Source: Roseateles puraquae (lineage in GTDB: Bacteria > Pseudomonadota > Gammaproteobacteria > Burkholderiales > Burkholderiaceae_C). From it: a stretch of DNA of 64,000 nt. The stretch is taken from positions 1-64,000 of the forward strand of contig NZ_NISI01000002.1 of assembly GCF_002205845.1 (NCBI RefSeq), given 5' to 3'. Position 1 is the first letter of the stretch, and the number at the start of each line of letters is the position of its first letter. Positions 62,868 to 64,000 of this stretch are shown here, piece after piece. The notes under the pieces were generated by a model, which searched no databases, was not told where the DNA came from, and worked only from the letters and a program-made list of their open reading frames with translations. Made by a program: the position numbers and the translations under genes.

Positions 62868-64000
62868 TCAGGGCGCCTGCATGGTGGGCAGCCGCACGGT
62901 GACCCGCGTGCCCCGCTGCGGCTCGCTGGCCAGTTGCAGGCTGCCGCCCATCAGCTCGACGATCTCCTTGACGATGGCCATGCCCAGGCCCGTGCCGGGA
63001 ATCGCGCCTGACTTGTCGGCGCGGTAGAAGCGCTCGGTCACACGCGCGAGCTCCTCCGGCGTCATGCCGATGCCTTCGTCCTCGATCTCGATGTCGGCAT
63101 GCCCGTTGTCCAGTGCCTGCACGCGCACCATCACCCGGCCGCCGCCCGGCGAGTACTTGTAGGCGTTGGACAGCAGGTTGCGCAGCGCCTGGCCCAGCTT
63201 GCTGGCGTCCACGCGCACCCACTGCGGGGTGTCGCACAGCTGCAGCTCGGCGGCTGCCCGGCCCTCCGGGGCGCCGAAGTCGTCCACGGTCTGGCGCACC
63301 AGGTCGCGCAGGCAGACCGGCGCGAACTCGAAGTCCAGTGCGCGGCGCGACTCGATGCGGGCCAGGTCGAGCAGCTCGTTGAGGATGTCCACCATGGCCC
63401 GGCTCTGGCGGTGGATGCGCTGCAGCAGGTCGGCCTGGGTCTCCGGCGACATCTTGCGGTGCAGCAGCAGCTCCGAGAAGCCGTAGATGCTGGTCATGGG
63501 CGTGCGCAGCTCGTGGGCGGCCGTGGTCAGGAACTCGCTCTTCAGCCGGTCCAGCTCGAACTGCTGGCTCACGTCGCGGATGTGCAGCATCTGCGACGTC
63601 TGCGAGCCGCCGCCGTCATGCAGCGCAAAGCTCAGGATGCGCGGCATGGGCCGGGCCATCTGCACCGTGCGCGGCTGGTCGCGCAGCTCCTGCAGGCGCA
63701 GCGGGCGCTGGCTGTCGGCATGCTCGATGCGGCCCTGCAGCAGGGCTTCCAGCCCGGCCTCGTCCTGGCCCAGCACATGCCGGTCGCCAAGGGCGGTGAG
63801 CAGCGCGCACGCCGGGCTCACGTACTGCACGCGGCGTTCGGCATCGAAGGAGATGAAGCCGTCGGGGCTGAGGTTGAAGATGGCGCGCAGCTGGTCGGCC
63901 TGCTGGCGCAGCCGCACGACGAGGTCGCCCACCTGTCGCGACAGCGCCTCCACCGCGTTCACCTGCCGTGCATCGGCTGGCGCACCGGCGGAGCCCAGCA
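62868..64000 (-). CDS. PAS-containing sensor histidine kinase (5' end outside window)
   Basis: The frame stays open to the right edge, so the true start is outside. In the window: a coiled-coil linker (VGDLVVRLRQQADQLR), a PAS domain (IFNLSPDGFISFDAERRVQY), the HisKA phospho-acceptor in TAAHELRTPMTSIYGFSEL, N-box LRNLLSNAYKYSPGGG and G-boxes DEGIGM and GTGLGMAIVKEIVELMGG. It is a complete orthodox kinase core. A response regulator may lie beyond the edge. Confidence 0.93.
   Translation of the reverse strand, partial: LGSAGAPADARQVNAVEALSRQVGDLVVRLRQQADQLRAIFNLSPDGFISFDAERRVQYVSPACALLTALGDRHVLGQDEAGLEALLQGRIEHADSQRPLRLQELRDQPRTVQMARPMPRILSFALHDGGGSQTSQMLHIRDVSQQFELDRLKSEFLTTAAHELRTPMTSIYGFSELLLHRKMSPETQADLLQRIHRQSRAMVDILNELLDLARIESRRALDFEFAPVCLRDLVRQTVDDFGAPEGRAAAELQLCDTPQWVRVDASKLGQALRNLLSNAYKYSPGGGRVMVRVQALDNGHADIEIEDEGIGMTPEELARVTERFYRADKSGAIPGTGLGMAIVKEIVELMGGSLQLASEPQRGTRVTVRLPTMQAP

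Overview
The window is about 69% G+C and carries the replication-origin region of a Burkholderiales betaproteobacterium. dnaA-dnaN-gyrB run leftwards and rpmH-rnpA-yidD-yidC-mnmE run rightwards from a short origin region. Protein sequences, the PEP-CTERM protein, the GC-rich intergenic palindromes and the C-terminal motif set point to the Rubrivivax/Leptothrix/Roseateles side of the order; this is inference from sequence character, not a search.

Layout. 1-1130: a small, lower-GC mobile region against the gyrB stop codon. It holds the left end of an IS3-family element, a helicase gene truncated by it (DpdE-like, from the 7-deazapurine DNA-modification/restriction systems), a coupled 41-residue reading frame and repeats resembling an IS21-family end. 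1130-11283: replication, RNase P, membrane insertion and tRNA modification core. 11377-14417: a lipoprotein / small helical protein / NlpC-P60-like hydrolase cassette and a TPR membrane protein without an output domain. 14384-22429: a two-armed sugar locus (SDR sugar dehydrogenase, mutarotase, thioesterase and SMP-30 lactonase leftwards; keto-deoxy-arabinonate dehydratase, GH97 glycosidase, FadR-type and GbpR-like LysR regulators rightwards), best read as oxidative L-arabinose/D-galactose catabolism, with paired GTCATAC sites in the divergent promoter.

22445-32206: mostly unknown genes, including one behind a FliA-type promoter and a 1371-residue membrane protein, plus a PQQ-type sugar dehydrogenase. 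32250-38893: RF3, a MocR regulator divergent from OsmC/PaiB genes across a perfect inverted repeat, and a LytTR two-component system with a secreted partner. 39015-43647: an oxidative-stress block (oxyR, katG, a 34-residue membrane peptide, dps, a DJ-1/PfpI protein).

43713-53957: panB/panC separated by a 26-bp inverted repeat, two divergent lipoprotein prolyl isomerases, a FitAB-type toxin-antitoxin pair, an alpha/beta hydrolase, a second LytTR two-component system, a phosphofructokinase, a small lipoprotein and recG. 54032-64000: a COG4315 lipoprotein, an ECF sigma/anti-sigma pair, two lone solute-binding proteins, a DksA-like zinc-finger protein, queA, a YigZ-family protein, tgt, a PEP-CTERM protein, a small membrane protein and a histidine kinase running off the right edge. 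No tRNA, rRNA or CRISPR array was seen.
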